Assembly (NCBI GenBank): GCA_000824845.1 | Contig: CCNC01000068.1 | Coordinates: 1-64,000 of the forward strand | Direction: 5' to 3' | Length of the DNA stretch: 64,000 nt | Source of the DNA: Mesorhizobium sp. ORS 3359 | Lineage (GTDB): Bacteria > Pseudomonadota > Alphaproteobacteria > Rhizobiales > Rhizobiaceae | In this document: in pieces, positions 49,620 to 60,108 of the stretch | How positions within the stretch are numbered: position 1 is the first letter of the stretch | How the letters are laid out: the number at the start of each line of letters is the position of its first letter | Notes under the pieces: generated by a model | Seen by the model: only the letters and a program-made list of their open reading frames with translations | Database searches by the model: none | Told to the model about the DNA's origin: nothing | Translations under genes and position numbers: made by a program

Positions 49620-50693
49620 CTATTCTTCGCCGGCTCCGTCCTCGCCTTGCACGCCGCGGCGCCAATAGGCGGTGACCAGATGCCGGTCGCGCGGCAAGCC
49701 CCATTCGTTGCGTGCTATCCGGCGGATCTCGCGGAAGTCAGCGAACTCGCATCCCGCCCAGACATAGAGATTGTCGGCCCCGCGGCTGCGCTCGCGCAAT
49801 GCCTGCGGAAGCAGGCCGGCCCGGCCTGCTTCGCGCCCATGCCGGTACAGCCAACGGACGGCGATGTTCTCGCCCGCCGCCAACGTCACTCGGTCTTGCG
49901 GACCATCGACCTCGATGAAGGCCTCGGCGCGGGCGGACGGCGCCAGCTCTTCCAGCATCCGGCCGATCGCCGGAAGCGCGGTATCGTCGCCCAGAAGAAG
50001 CAGGTTGGACGCCTCGGGCAGACCGCCACCGCCGGGGCCGATCATGCCGATGATGTCGCCGACCCGCGCATTCTGCGCGAAAGTCGCTGCCGGCGACTCG
50101 GTGCCCGGATGCAGCACGAAGTCGATGTCGAGCCAGCCCTCGGCCACGTCCAGCGTGCGGATCGTATAGACCCGCACGGTCAGCGCATCCTCGCCCGACG
50201 GCCAGACGATAAGGCCGTCGGCGCCCATGGTCGGCCAGACCGCCTGCCGCCCGGCTGGCGGCAGCAGAAGGCGGACATGAAATCCGCCATGGGCGAAGCG
50301 GCCGAGGTCGCGGCCAAAGAAGCGCAGGCGCTGCATATGCGGCGACAATTTCGTCGAGGACAGCAACGTTATTTCGCGGAAGAACACCGGCGTCCCAGCG
50401 TCCGTGCCGTCGCCATGCCAGCCCAATCCTTCGGTCGTGCCGAGATGCGCGGCGATATGGCCGGCAAAGATCATCTTCATATAGGAAAGGCAGGTCGCGT
50501 CCTCCGCCGCGACACGGACCAGCACGCCGTGATCGTCGAACGATGCGTTCAACGAGCCGTAGTGCATACGGAATTCCCATCGGCCGGCATCGCCGGTGTC
50601 GATCTGATGGTCGCTATGCTCGGCGCGCAGCCTGTCCATCACCGCGCGAATGTCATCGTTTTGGATACGGGTTTGGGCGCTCAAGAGCTTCAT
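49620..50693 (-). CDS. Siderophore-interacting protein (FAD-dependent ferric reductase) with N-terminal DUF2218
   Basis: 357 residues from the ATG at 50693 (GAAAGGCCC site); two upstream in-frame ATG codons lack a site. Residues 1-90 form a DUF2218-like domain (MKLLSAQTRIQNDDIRAVMDRL, MHYGSLNASFDDHGVLVRV). The rest is the SIP/ViuB flavin reductase: FAD-binding FHVRLLLPP and VRVYTIRTLDV with RxYT motif, MIGPGGGGLPEASNLLLLGDDTALPAIGRML for the NAD(P) half, and the C-terminal VTAYWRRG typical of the SIP family. It should reduce ferric iron in the cytoplasm to release it from the siderophore. Completes the receptor-permease-reductase set. Confidence 0.9.
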   Translation of the reverse strand: MKLLSAQTRIQNDDIRAVMDRLRAEHSDHQIDTGDAGRWEFRMHYGSLNASFDDHGVLVRVAAEDATCLSYMKMIFAGHIAAHLGTTEGLGWHGDGTDAGTPVFFREITLLSSTKLSPHMQRLRFFGRDLGRFAHGGFHVRLLLPPAGRQAVWPTMGADGLIVWPSGEDALTVRVYTIRTLDVAEGWLDIDFVLHPGTESPAATFAQNARVGDIIGMIGPGGGGLPEASNLLLLGDDTALPAIGRMLEELAPSARAEAFIEVDGPQDRVTLAAGENIAVRWLYRHGREAGRAGLLPQALRERSRGADNLYVWAGCEFADFREIRRIARNEWGLPRDRHLVTAYWRRGVQGEDGAGEE

Positions 50694-50818
50694 CGCCGGG
50701 CCTTTCGATGTCGTCATGGGCACCGGCATGCCACAGCGTCGGCGGCTTTGCCACTAAAACATGATCATTAAAGTCATATTTTTGTCGACTTGCGGAAAGA
50801 CCCAGCCTCTGTCCGGCT

Positions 50819-51133
50819 TCAGCTGATGACCAGGCTTGCGATCCGGTCGCCGTCCAGCGTGAAGGCCATGTCGCCCTCGCCGTTGAAGCCGTTGCCCGTC
50901 ACGGCGACGCGGGCGTGGTAGACGCCGTCGCGCTCTGCGACGCGGACGATGCGAAGATTGGACTGCACGCCGATATTGTCCGATCGGTTCCACCGCGCGA
51001 CCCCGTCGCGCCCATGGAAATCGCGACCCCAGTCGCTCAGGAAAGCGTCGTCAGTGAATGTGCCGAGAAAGGCCTCGCTATCGCCGGCGTTGGTGGCTTC
51101 GACAAAGCGGCGGATCGGGTCGGGCGTGGTCAT
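50819..51133 (-). CDS. NTF2/SnoaL-like protein
   Basis: 104 residues from the ATG at 51133. The cone-shaped SnoaL-like fold is suggested by DPIRRFVEATNAGDSEAFLGTF, DDAFLSDWGRDFHGRDGVARW and the closing AFTLDGDRIASLVIS. Members are small isomerases, cyclases, hydrolases or binding proteins. Its ATG overlaps the esterase stop by one base (TGATG), so it is part of the ATP-grasp/esterase operon. Specific role unknown. Confidence 0.82.
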   Translation of the reverse strand: MTTPDPIRRFVEATNAGDSEAFLGTFTDDAFLSDWGRDFHGRDGVARWNRSDNIGVQSNLRIVRVAERDGVYHARVAVTGNGFNGEGDMAFTLDGDRIASLVIS

Positions 51134-51909
51134 CAATCCAGCCTATGCATAAGATCGTCATCCAGCCAGCGGCCGAAGAAATAGACCAGCTGCTTGTGCC
51201 ACCACGGCCAGTCGTGACTGACGTCGCCGCCCCAGTAGTCGACCCAGGCGGGAATGGATTTGTCGCGCAGCACCTGTTCCAGCTCGCGCGTCTCGACCAG
51301 CATGCGCTCTTCCCAGGCGCCCTGGCCGCAGCAGAAGATCAGCCTGAGCGCCCTCAGCCGCCCGAGCAGCTTCTGGTCGACAATGCCGGGCAGATAGTCG
51401 AGTGGCGAGTTGAAATAGATGTTGCCTTCCAGAGCCCGGCCGAAAAAGTCCCGGGCCGAATAGACGCCGGACAGCGAGATCACGCCGCTTGCCAGTTCCG
51501 GGAAACGGAACACGAAATTCGACGAGTGATAGCCTCCCATCGAGCAGCCGCAGAACAATGGCTTCAAGGGGCGGCCGCCGTTGGATTTAGCGGCGACCGC
51601 TTGCAATTCTGGCAGCGCCTCTTCCCGCACATAGCGAAAATAAGCCTCGTGCCGCGCGATCCGATGCGCCGGATCGGCATGCTTGTTGAAGAAGGATTCC
51701 GAATCGATGCCGTCCAGCGTGAAGAGCTGGATGCGGCCGGTGTCGATGAACTCGGCAAGCGCGCCAACCCCGCCGGAATCCTCGAACTGGTAGAAGCGTC
51801 CTTGCGAGGTCGGGAACACCACCACCGGGCGCCCGGCATGGCCGTAGCGCTTGTATTCCATGTCGCGGCCGAGATTGCGGGCTTGGCCCTTGTGATAGGA
51901 GACGTCCAT
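51133..51909 (-). CDS. Alpha/beta-fold esterase (COG4947-like)
   Basis: 258 residues from the ATG at 51909, 4 bases after the ATP-grasp stop. The nucleophile elbow is LFCGCSMGGYHSSNF (GCSMGG, Ser near 119). The histidine of the triad is probably in GGDVSHDWPWWHKQL near the C-terminus. Distinctive text is RDMEYKRYGHAGRPVVVFPTSQG at the first strands and aromatic FYQFEDSGG. I recall this as the COG4947 esterase group that is often found beside an ATP-grasp gene, as here. It could release or transfer an acyl group from the ATP-grasp product. Confidence 0.8.
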   Translation of the reverse strand: MDVSYHKGQARNLGRDMEYKRYGHAGRPVVVFPTSQGRFYQFEDSGGVGALAEFIDTGRIQLFTLDGIDSESFFNKHADPAHRIARHEAYFRYVREEALPELQAVAAKSNGGRPLKPLFCGCSMGGYHSSNFVFRFPELASGVISLSGVYSARDFFGRALEGNIYFNSPLDYLPGIVDQKLLGRLRALRLIFCCGQGAWEERMLVETRELEQVLRDKSIPAWVDYWGGDVSHDWPWWHKQLVYFFGRWLDDDLMHRLD

Positions 51910-51913
51910 CGGC

Positions 51914-53080
51914 TCAGGCCTTTTCCGCGTGGATATACTCGACCGCCTGGCGCAACGCCTTCTGATCCTTCGAACGCATCTGGTAGGCGTAATTGCCCAT
52001 TGCGCGGCTGAAGACCTCTTCGATGGCCTGGTGATGGACGATCTTGTCGCCATGGGCGGCTAGCACGTCCGCATGGCTGTGCAAATAGTCGATATGGCGT
52101 TTGCGGCTGGCATAGGCGGTGAAATACTTGCCCTTGTAGGGACCACCTGCGGCGTCCTTGACCACCATGTCGGCCCACGCGGCATAGACGTCGATGTCGA
52201 ATGTGTAGTTAATGGCGTCGGTCATCCAGGCGCCGGGCGGGCGCATATTGACCTCGAGCGCGATGATGCGCTTGTCCTTGGTCTCGAACAGCTCGATGTG
52301 GAAGAAGCGCTCGCGCACGTCGAACGCTTTGAGGATCTTGCGGCCCGCCTCCTCCACCGCAGGCGTGATCTCGGGAAAGCAGGTGTAGCTCATATGGCGG
52401 TCCTTGTTGACCGCGTCCATGATGCTCTGATCGTAGCGGTGGCTGGCTGCCAGCACAACCTCGCCGTCGCGGTTGACCAGCCCGTCGAAGGTCACCACCA
52501 GCCCCTCGATGAACTGCTCCATGACGAAGGTGACGCCCTCCGGCTTGTCCCGGAAGAACTGGTCGAGCTCCCTGCCATTGGAGATCTTGAAGGTGTTGGA
52601 GGCGCCCGAGCCGGAATCCGGCTTGACCACCACCGGGTAGCCGACCCGGCGGATGAATGTCATGGCGCCGGCGCGGTCGGAGCATTTGCGCTGCGGGATG
52701 GTCTCGACGCCGCTCTTGCGGAAGAAGGCGCGCATGCGGCTCTTGCGCTTCAGATTCTTCACGAAGTCGAGCTTGGTGCCGTAGATGTTGAAGTCGGTGC
52801 GGATATTGGCCTCGAGCTCCAGCCAATGCTCATTCAAGGATTCGAAGCGGTCGATGCGGCCCCATTTGTGGATGAAGTGCCCCATCGCCCGGAACACGGC
52901 ATCGTAATCCTCCATGTCGGCGACGCGGTAATATTCCGAAAGTGCCGCCTTCAGCTTGCCGTTCAGGGTCTCGTAAGGCGCGTCGCCAATGCCCAGCACC
53001 GTGGCGCCGGCCTTCTTCAGCCGGTCGCAGAACTCGGCGCCATTGGCCGGAAAATGCGGCGAGAAGAACACGAAATTCAT
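51914..53080 (-). CDS. ATP-grasp ligase
   Basis: 388 residues from the ATG at 53080 (GGGGAGGGGTGG site). An N-terminal Rossmann-like pre-ATP-grasp domain (MNFVFFSPHFPANGAEFCDRL, ATVLGIGDAPYETLN) precedes the ATP-grasp fold (about 110-320). Lys in GYPVVVKPDSGSGASNTFKI binds ATP; VMEQFIEGLVVTFDGLVNRDG and the metal-binding end IIALEVNMRPPGAWMTDAINY are diagnostic. It should make an amide, peptide or thioester bond from an acyl-phosphate intermediate. Substrates are unknown. First gene of a three-gene operon with an esterase and a SnoaL-like protein; spacing of 4 bases and a 1-base overlap imply coupled translation. Confidence 0.86.
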   Translation of the reverse strand: MNFVFFSPHFPANGAEFCDRLKKAGATVLGIGDAPYETLNGKLKAALSEYYRVADMEDYDAVFRAMGHFIHKWGRIDRFESLNEHWLELEANIRTDFNIYGTKLDFVKNLKRKSRMRAFFRKSGVETIPQRKCSDRAGAMTFIRRVGYPVVVKPDSGSGASNTFKISNGRELDQFFRDKPEGVTFVMEQFIEGLVVTFDGLVNRDGEVVLAASHRYDQSIMDAVNKDRHMSYTCFPEITPAVEEAGRKILKAFDVRERFFHIELFETKDKRIIALEVNMRPPGAWMTDAINYTFDIDVYAAWADMVVKDAAGGPYKGKYFTAYASRKRHIDYLHSHADVLAAHGDKIVHHQAIEEVFSRAMGNYAYQMRSKDQKALRQAVEYIHAEKA

Positions 53081-53248
53081 GGACCACCCCTCCCCGGAGC
53101 CTCGCTCGTAGCCAAGCCTTCCAAACCAAGTCTGGCGCATTTGCGAGGCGCGGGAAAGACCATCCGCGTCGGTGATGATTTTGAGCGCAACGCATTCACC
53201 TCTGCGTCCCGCTTGCCTCCGCCGGGCCGCTCCTGTAAGAGAGCCGCC

Positions 53249-53368
53249 ATGATCACGCGCGTTCGCCCCGCCGCTTCTTCTCGCCCCGGCTTTGCCGGCG
53301 AGACCGCGCGCGCGCTCGCTTCCACCCTGCTTCTTCTCGGCCTTATCGGCGATCGCCGGGTTCGCTGA
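53249..53368 (+). CDS. Candidate leu leader peptide
   Basis: 39 residues from an ATG with AAGAGAG upstream. The end reads ALASTLLLLGLIGDRRVR: four leucine codons in a row (CTG CTT CTT CTC) plus one more two codons on. It stops 143 bases before leuA. Nearby RNA could fold into AAGGAGC...GCTCCTT and CGGCGG...CCGCCG stems, possible alternative structures. No T-run terminator is visible, which weakens the case; the frame is also shared with a long antisense shadow of the ATP-grasp gene. Classical attenuation of leuA by such peptides is known in proteobacteria. Confidence 0.4.
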   Translation: MITRVRPAASSRPGFAGETARALASTLLLLGLIGDRRVR

Positions 53369-55251
<1,883 letters not shown>

Positions 55252-55446
55252 CCAGCCAAGCTCCCGAACACGGCGCGTCCGCAAGGCGCGCCGCGTTGCA
55301 AGCAGACGCAACTTCCTTGTCGTTCGTTAACCGGCGGGGGAATTTCCGGTGGCTTACGCGATCACATAACAGAAGCATCCTTGTGCGCAGGCGCGAGCGC
55401 TATATTATCGCGCCCTAACCTGTGCCGAGTTCGGAAGGATCGACAC

Positions 55447-57234
55447 TTGGAGCATGCCCCGCCTGCCGCCCCCGCAGTGCGCGAGACATTGGAGCGACTG
55501 CTTGCCAGCGAGACGTTCGGACGATCCGAGCGTGCCCGCAGGCTTTTACGCTACCTGGTAGAGCGCGAGCAGGCTGGCGAGGCGGACAGGCTGAAGGGCG
55601 TTTCCATCGCCATGGACGTCTTCGGCAAGGACGGCGATTTCGACGCCTCCACCGACGCCGTGGTCAGGGTTCAGGCCGGTCGCCTGCGCGAGCTCCTGGA
55701 TCAGTACTTCGCCAATGAAGGCATCGCCGAACCGGTGCGTATCGCGATCCCGCGCGGCGGCTATGTCCCCTCCTATGAGCTGAACGCAATCCGCCTGCCC
55801 GGCGACGCAAAATCCGCCACCGGCAACATCGCGCGCCAACCCCAGGCATCGGCCGAAGCCGCTCCGGCGGCCGACCATCTCGACAGCCCGACATCGGACG
55901 AACCCGTGCCGCTCATGGCGCCGGCCGCGCCTGGACAATCACTGACGCGGCAACTGCGATTCTTCTGGGCTGCCATGGTTCTGGTCATTGCCATGCTCGG
56001 CGTGCTCATCCTTCGCCAGGGCGATGCCTTCCTCGGCGGCGGCGACACGGCGGCAACGACCGAAACGGCGGGCGCTGCCGGAACCGCCGCCCAGCCGGTA
56101 TTCGACTCCTTGCCGCTCATCTACATCGCCGTGAACGCCGATGGAGCAGAGGCAGCTCGCGTCGCATCGTCGTTGCGCGCCGGTCTTGCCGGTTTCGACA
56201 CCATCGACTTCATCGGACGCGCTCCGGATTCGACGCGCGATCAATCGGCCGACCCGATCAGTTTCGTCTTCCATATTGTTCCCGGCCCCGACGCCGGCGA
56301 CGTCACGGTCGAGCTGCAGAGCGTCGCGACGGGTCGGGTTCTGCTGTCGCGCAACCTGACATCGGCCGAAACCGCCCCTGGCGTGGTTGAAAGCAACATC
56401 GCCAGCCTTCTGACATCGACCATCCCCGCTTCCGGTGCGATCTACAGCTACATCGATCAGAGCGACATCAGAACCAGCCAGATCGGGTGCCTGGTGCTCG
56501 ACGACCGCTACTTTCTCGACATGAACGCCCAGACGCAGGAGGTTGCGTATCGCTGCCTGGAGAAGCTTGCCGCCGCGGGCACCAAGTCGTCGCTCGTCTA
56601 TGCGGAACTGGCCGCGCTTCACGGGGAGGCCGCCACCGCCCACTATCCCTATCCGCCCGATGCGACGCTCGAAAAAGCCATGTTGCTTGCGCACCGTGCT
56701 GTTCAGATGGGGCCCATGAACCCGCACGCGCATCGCGCCCTCGGCTACCTCAACTCGCGCCTCGGCAACGGGGACGAAGCCATCCGCTTGACGCGCAAGG
56801 CCTACGAACTCAACCCGTATGATCTCGGCATGGCCGCTGCCTATGGCTATGGGCTGATCTTCGCCGGCAAGTATGATGAGGGAACGCCGATCCTGGGCCA
56901 CGCGGTCGAGGCCTTCAGCGGCCATCCGACCTGGTGGGATTATGGCCTGTTCGTCGGCGCCTTCATGCAGGGCGATATGAAGAAGGCCGCCATCGCCAGC
57001 GAGTCGCTGCGCACGACCGCATCCAAGTCGCATTATCTGGCCGCGCGCCTGATCGGCGCCAGGCTTTCGGGCCGAGACAAGCTGGCGGGCGAGCTTGCCA
57101 ACGAGCTCATCGCCGAATTCCCGAAATTCGCCGCCGACCCGCGCGCGACATTCGTCGACCGCAAATATCCCGCGGATCTCACCGATCGGCTGGTGCAATC
57201 CTTGCGTGCCGCCGGGATCGGCAATCCGAGCTAG
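55447..57234 (+). CDS. Membrane-anchored winged-helix/TPR regulator
   Basis: 595 residues if started at the TTG at 55447, which has GGAAGGATCGACAC directly upstream; a TTG at 55381 is also possible. Residues about 10-105 match the winged-helix-like domain seen before TolB/TPR or cyclase parts in Rhizobiales and Acidobacteria (RARRLLRYLVEREQAG, STDAVVRVQAGRLRELLDQYF, PVRIAIPRGGYVPSYE). A single membrane helix follows at about 175-197 (FFWAAMVLVIAMLGVLIL), then a periplasmic TolB-like alpha/beta region and TPR units (LEKAMLLAHRAVQMGPMNPHAHRALGYLN). The layout, DNA-binding-like inside and TPR outside, recalls CadC/ToxR-type one-component membrane regulators. Target unknown. Confidence 0.78.
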   Translation: MEHAPPAAPAVRETLERLLASETFGRSERARRLLRYLVEREQAGEADRLKGVSIAMDVFGKDGDFDASTDAVVRVQAGRLRELLDQYFANEGIAEPVRIAIPRGGYVPSYELNAIRLPGDAKSATGNIARQPQASAEAAPAADHLDSPTSDEPVPLMAPAAPGQSLTRQLRFFWAAMVLVIAMLGVLILRQGDAFLGGGDTAATTETAGAAGTAAQPVFDSLPLIYIAVNADGAEAARVASSLRAGLAGFDTIDFIGRAPDSTRDQSADPISFVFHIVPGPDAGDVTVELQSVATGRVLLSRNLTSAETAPGVVESNIASLLTSTIPASGAIYSYIDQSDIRTSQIGCLVLDDRYFLDMNAQTQEVAYRCLEKLAAAGTKSSLVYAELAALHGEAATAHYPYPPDATLEKAMLLAHRAVQMGPMNPHAHRALGYLNSRLGNGDEAIRLTRKAYELNPYDLGMAAAYGYGLIFAGKYDEGTPILGHAVEAFSGHPTWWDYGLFVGAFMQGDMKKAAIASESLRTTASKSHYLAARLIGARLSGRDKLAGELANELIAEFPKFAADPRATFVDRKYPADLTDRLVQSLRAAGIGNPS

Positions 57235-57262
57235 AGCAATTTCAGAAAAAGTGTGGGCGGTT
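57233..57262. repeat. Fragment of Rhizobiales intergenic repeat
   Basis: AGAGCAATTTCAGAAAAAGT followed by GTGGGCGGTT resembles the 5' part of the common GAGCAATTCcagGAAAAGTGTG element. The remaining bases up to 57521 show no gene or clear structure. Confidence 0.45.
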
Positions 57263-57521
57263 GGGTTCGGCGGCCACGCTGTGCCTTCGCGTTGGGATCG
57301 CATCAAGAGATGGAAATAGGCACACCTTACGCCCGTGCTTGGGCCACCTGATCACCGCAGGCGGAAGTATCACGCTGTGATCCGACACCTATTAGGACGC
57401 GCTTGCGTGTCGAGCGCCTGGCGGACCGCTTCGGTCGCGAAAATTTTACTGGCCACGGGTCTGGATCGGGAGCAATCCAGCCACAATTTCTGATTGCTGC
57501 CTGCTCACCGTTCCTTTTTTC

Positions 57522-58325
57522 ATGCTTCCATTCCCGCATGCCGTCGAGGGCGGCACTGGTCCGAAGACGATCGTCTTTCTGCATGGCTTCGGTGCCTGCC
57601 GTGAGATTTGGCGTGACGTCATGGCGTCGCTGGCGGCGGAGGCGAAAGTGTTGGCCTACGATCTGCCGGGCCATGGTCATTCGCTGCAATGCGAAGGCAC
57701 GGGCGGGGCCAAGGTGGCCGCGAGAGCCATCCTCGCCGATCTTGTCGAGCGCCGGTTGAGCAGGGTCCATCTTGTGGGTCATTCCTTGGGCGGCGCGATC
57801 GCGACATTGATCGCGCTAGCCGATCCTGGTCGCGTGGCTTCGCTCACGCTGTTGGCGCCCGGCGGCTTCGGCCCGGAGATCAACGCAGCCCTGCTGCGCC
57901 GCTATGCGGCGGCTTCCGGCAGAAAGCAGATCCGTGCAAGCCTTGCGGCCATGTCGGCTCCGCGCAGCGTGCCGCCTGACCATGTGGTGGATGCGCTCTG
58001 CCTCATGCGCGAACAGCCCGGCCAGTTGCAGACCTTGACCGATATGGCGGCCGCGATGACCAGGGATGAGCGGCAAGGGGTCATCCCTCGAGCGCAGCTC
58101 GATGCGCTCGACATGCCGGTGATGGTTGTTTGGGGAGCGGAGGATCCGCTCCTGCCTGTCGGGCAGGCCGAGGCCCTGCCGCCGCATTTCCATCTGCACC
58201 ATGTCCTTGACGCGGGTCACATGCTGGTCGAGGAGGCTCCGGACCTGGTTGCCGAGATCGTGCGTCGCAACACGCGACGGCGGGCCAGGCGGCAACGACC
58301 GGTGTACGGGGCGGCGGCGAGCTGA
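57522..58325 (+). CDS. Alpha/beta hydrolase
   Basis: 267 residues. Standard fold: oxyanion-region VFLHGFGACREIW (about 18-30), nucleophile elbow LVGHSLGGAIATLIAL with Ser near 89, acid in VVWGAEDPLLPVG and His in VLDAGHMLVEEAPDLV. It resembles the acetoin-dehydrogenase-linked and 3-oxoadipate enol-lactonase-like hydrolases, but substrate cannot be inferred. It stands alone; the hypothetical tail-anchored protein follows 73 bases later. Confidence 0.86.
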   Translation: MLPFPHAVEGGTGPKTIVFLHGFGACREIWRDVMASLAAEAKVLAYDLPGHGHSLQCEGTGGAKVAARAILADLVERRLSRVHLVGHSLGGAIATLIALADPGRVASLTLLAPGGFGPEINAALLRRYAAASGRKQIRASLAAMSAPRSVPPDHVVDALCLMREQPGQLQTLTDMAAAMTRDERQGVIPRAQLDALDMPVMVVWGAEDPLLPVGQAEALPPHFHLHHVLDAGHMLVEEAPDLVAEIVRRNTRRRARRQRPVYGAAAS

Positions 58326-58398
58326 CCGGCGCTATCATTCAGTGCATTTTGCTGGCGATTGTGTTAACTCGCTGTTAACCAACAGCGAGACAGCCGCC

Positions 58399-59016
58399 AT
58401 GAAGGATGCAGGCGACATAATCACCCCGATCGAGCCATCGCGAAAGCTTTCGGATGCCATACGGGACGTCAAGAACGCCTTCGCCGACCGCGATGACGTG
58501 GTTGTCGACATGCGCGAGGCGCACCGCATGCGGCTCGATCTGCTGGCAGCCGAGCTTGCCCCCGTCTTTGCCGATGTGCCGGCCGATATGGACAGCTTCG
58601 ACTTCGCCGTCTCGTCGGGCCTGCAGCCGCGGCTATGGATCGACGCGGTGAGCCACGTCGCCATGGGACGCGACCGCCGAACCTACCGCTTCCTCAAGGA
58701 CACGCGCGTCGGTCGCGTGGTGCTGGCTGAATCGACCGAGATGAAAGCCGTCGCCGACGCTGTCACGCGCTACGTGGCCGAACGTGTCGTCGAGCGGCAG
58801 CGCATGATGGAGGGCGGCATGGAAAGCGCCGTTCCCGGCCTGCATCGTCACATGGTCCAGGAAGCGGAGCCGCCCATCCGATCCGAAACCGGCCGCAACG
58901 GCTGGACGACCTTCTTCGCCGGCCTCGGCCTGATCGCCGCCGGCGCCCTTGTCGGCCTGGCGGTTTCGCTGGTCTTGTTCTGGGACCGCATCATGCAGAT
59001 GAAGATCAGCTTCTGA
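58399..59016 (+). CDS. Hypothetical tail-anchored membrane protein
   Basis: 205 residues from the ATG at 58399 (GCGAGACAG site); an in-frame extension covers the hydrolase gene and is rejected. The first 165 residues are soluble and mostly helical (RKLSDAIRDVKNAFADRDDVVVD, RMRLDLLAAELAPVFADVP, LQPRLWIDAVSHVAMGRDRRTYRFL). One membrane helix sits near the C-terminus (about 173-196, FFAGLGLIAAGALVGLAVSLVLF), leaving a short tail. Similar proteins are widespread in Rhizobiales as conserved hypotheticals. The gene overlaps the converging metallophosphoesterase gene by 11 bases. Confidence 0.72.
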   Translation: MKDAGDIITPIEPSRKLSDAIRDVKNAFADRDDVVVDMREAHRMRLDLLAAELAPVFADVPADMDSFDFAVSSGLQPRLWIDAVSHVAMGRDRRTYRFLKDTRVGRVVLAESTEMKAVADAVTRYVAERVVERQRMMEGGMESAVPGLHRHMVQEAEPPIRSETGRNGWTTFFAGLGLIAAGALVGLAVSLVLFWDRIMQMKISF

Positions 59017-59938
59017 CGAGCTGGTGCCCGTCTGCCGGCACATCGAGGTCCATGTTTTGGAGGTCCGACGGCGGCATGGCCGGTCCGGTCAGTCCGCGCC
59101 GCGTCAGGCGCAGGCGCCAGTTGCCCCTTTCACCACCGATTTCGAACATGTTGTACTGCGCCGCCGGATGTTTGCCACCCGGCGCCTGGCCAGCGGCGGC
59201 GACCCCCACCACCGGCACCTTGGCGCCGCGTGCGCCGATGGCGAACAAGGACGGCAGGTGCGAGTGGCCGTGCAGGACGAGTTCCGCGCCATGCCGGCGG
59301 ACGACCTTGTGGAACCGGGCAATGCCGAACAGCCGCTTGTGCTGCGGGACCGCGCCGCGCACCGGAGGGTGGTGGATCATGATGATCCGGAAGAGTCCCT
59401 GTTTCGCGGTATCATCAAGGACCTTGCCGAGCCGTTCGGCCTGCCCTTCCATGAAGAAGCCGTTGGCCATGAAGGGTGCGGTGGCGCGCGCCGTGGTGAC
59501 GCCGATCAGCGCGACATTGCCGCGCACGCGCAGATAAGGAAAGGAATTGCGGTCGACCGGACTGTTGACGCCGTCGCCCGTCATCCAGGGAGCCCAGGCC
59601 CGGCAGACCTTGTCGAACGCGCCCGGCACATAGGCATCGTGATTGCCGGGGACCACGGAAACGTCGTGCGGCGATCCGAGCGTCTCCAGCCAGTGCTTGG
59701 CCATCTCGATCTCGCCGTCGAGCGCCAGGTTGACGAGGTCTCCGGTGACGGCGAGATGGTCCGGCGCGTTCGCCTTGATGTCGGCGACGATTGTGTCGAT
59801 GACGGCATCATGCATATGGCGGCGTCGGTTGCGCTGCCAGTTGACATAGCCCAGCACGCGCTTGGACGCGAGGTCGCGATAGGTTACATCGGGCAGCGGT
59901 CCCAGATGAGCATCGGAAATATGCGCGAGCCTGAACAT
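59006..59938 (-). CDS. Calcineurin-like metallophosphoesterase
   Basis: 310 residues. All five metal-binding blocks are present: AHISDAHLG (Asp, His, 5-13), AVTGDLVNLAL (Asp), VVPGNHDAYVPG (Asn, His), IIMIHHPPVRG (His) and LVLHGHSHLPSL (two His). A two-metal phosphodiesterase, related to the cAMP/UDP-glucosamine hydrolases. The true substrate (cyclic nucleotide, lipid A precursor or other) is not decided. Start at 59938 is preceded by GAAGGGGTC. Confidence 0.9.
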   Translation of the reverse strand: MFRLAHISDAHLGPLPDVTYRDLASKRVLGYVNWQRNRRRHMHDAVIDTIVADIKANAPDHLAVTGDLVNLALDGEIEMAKHWLETLGSPHDVSVVPGNHDAYVPGAFDKVCRAWAPWMTGDGVNSPVDRNSFPYLRVRGNVALIGVTTARATAPFMANGFFMEGQAERLGKVLDDTAKQGLFRIIMIHHPPVRGAVPQHKRLFGIARFHKVVRRHGAELVLHGHSHLPSLFAIGARGAKVPVVGVAAAGQAPGGKHPAAQYNMFEIGGERGNWRLRLTRRGLTGPAMPPSDLQNMDLDVPADGHQLVRS

Positions 59939-59998
59939 GACCCCTTCTTAAGCGACGCCGGCGAGGCTTTCCACTCACCCTTTGCTGTTCGCCCAAGC

Positions 59999-60100
59999 AG
60001 GCTTCGCAAAGGCGTCCCACGGTTTTCCGGCCAGACCCTGCGAAAAATGAAGAAGACCCGGCGGATGTTCGTGGGGCAACCCACAAACATCTGCTGGGGG
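59999..60100. repeat. Rhizobiales intergenic repeat, copy B
   Basis: Starts AGGCTTCGCAAAGGCGTC, continues GGTTTTCCGGCCAGACCCTG and GCGAAAAATGAAG, parallel to copy A at 20361-20460. It ends in an imperfect palindrome GCGGATGTTCGTGGG (60061-60075) / CCCACAAACATCTGC (60080-60094) with two mismatches, where copy A is perfect. It lies directly before the Nudix gene; its last GGGGGA is part of that gene's ribosome site. Confidence 0.72.
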
Positions 60101-60108
60101 ATCGGTGG

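Noticed and set aside
52073..53248. 431-codon plus-strand frame ending at 53368
   Set aside because: Mostly antisense to the ATP-grasp gene. Only the last 39 codons, with their own start and Leu run, were kept as a possible leader peptide.
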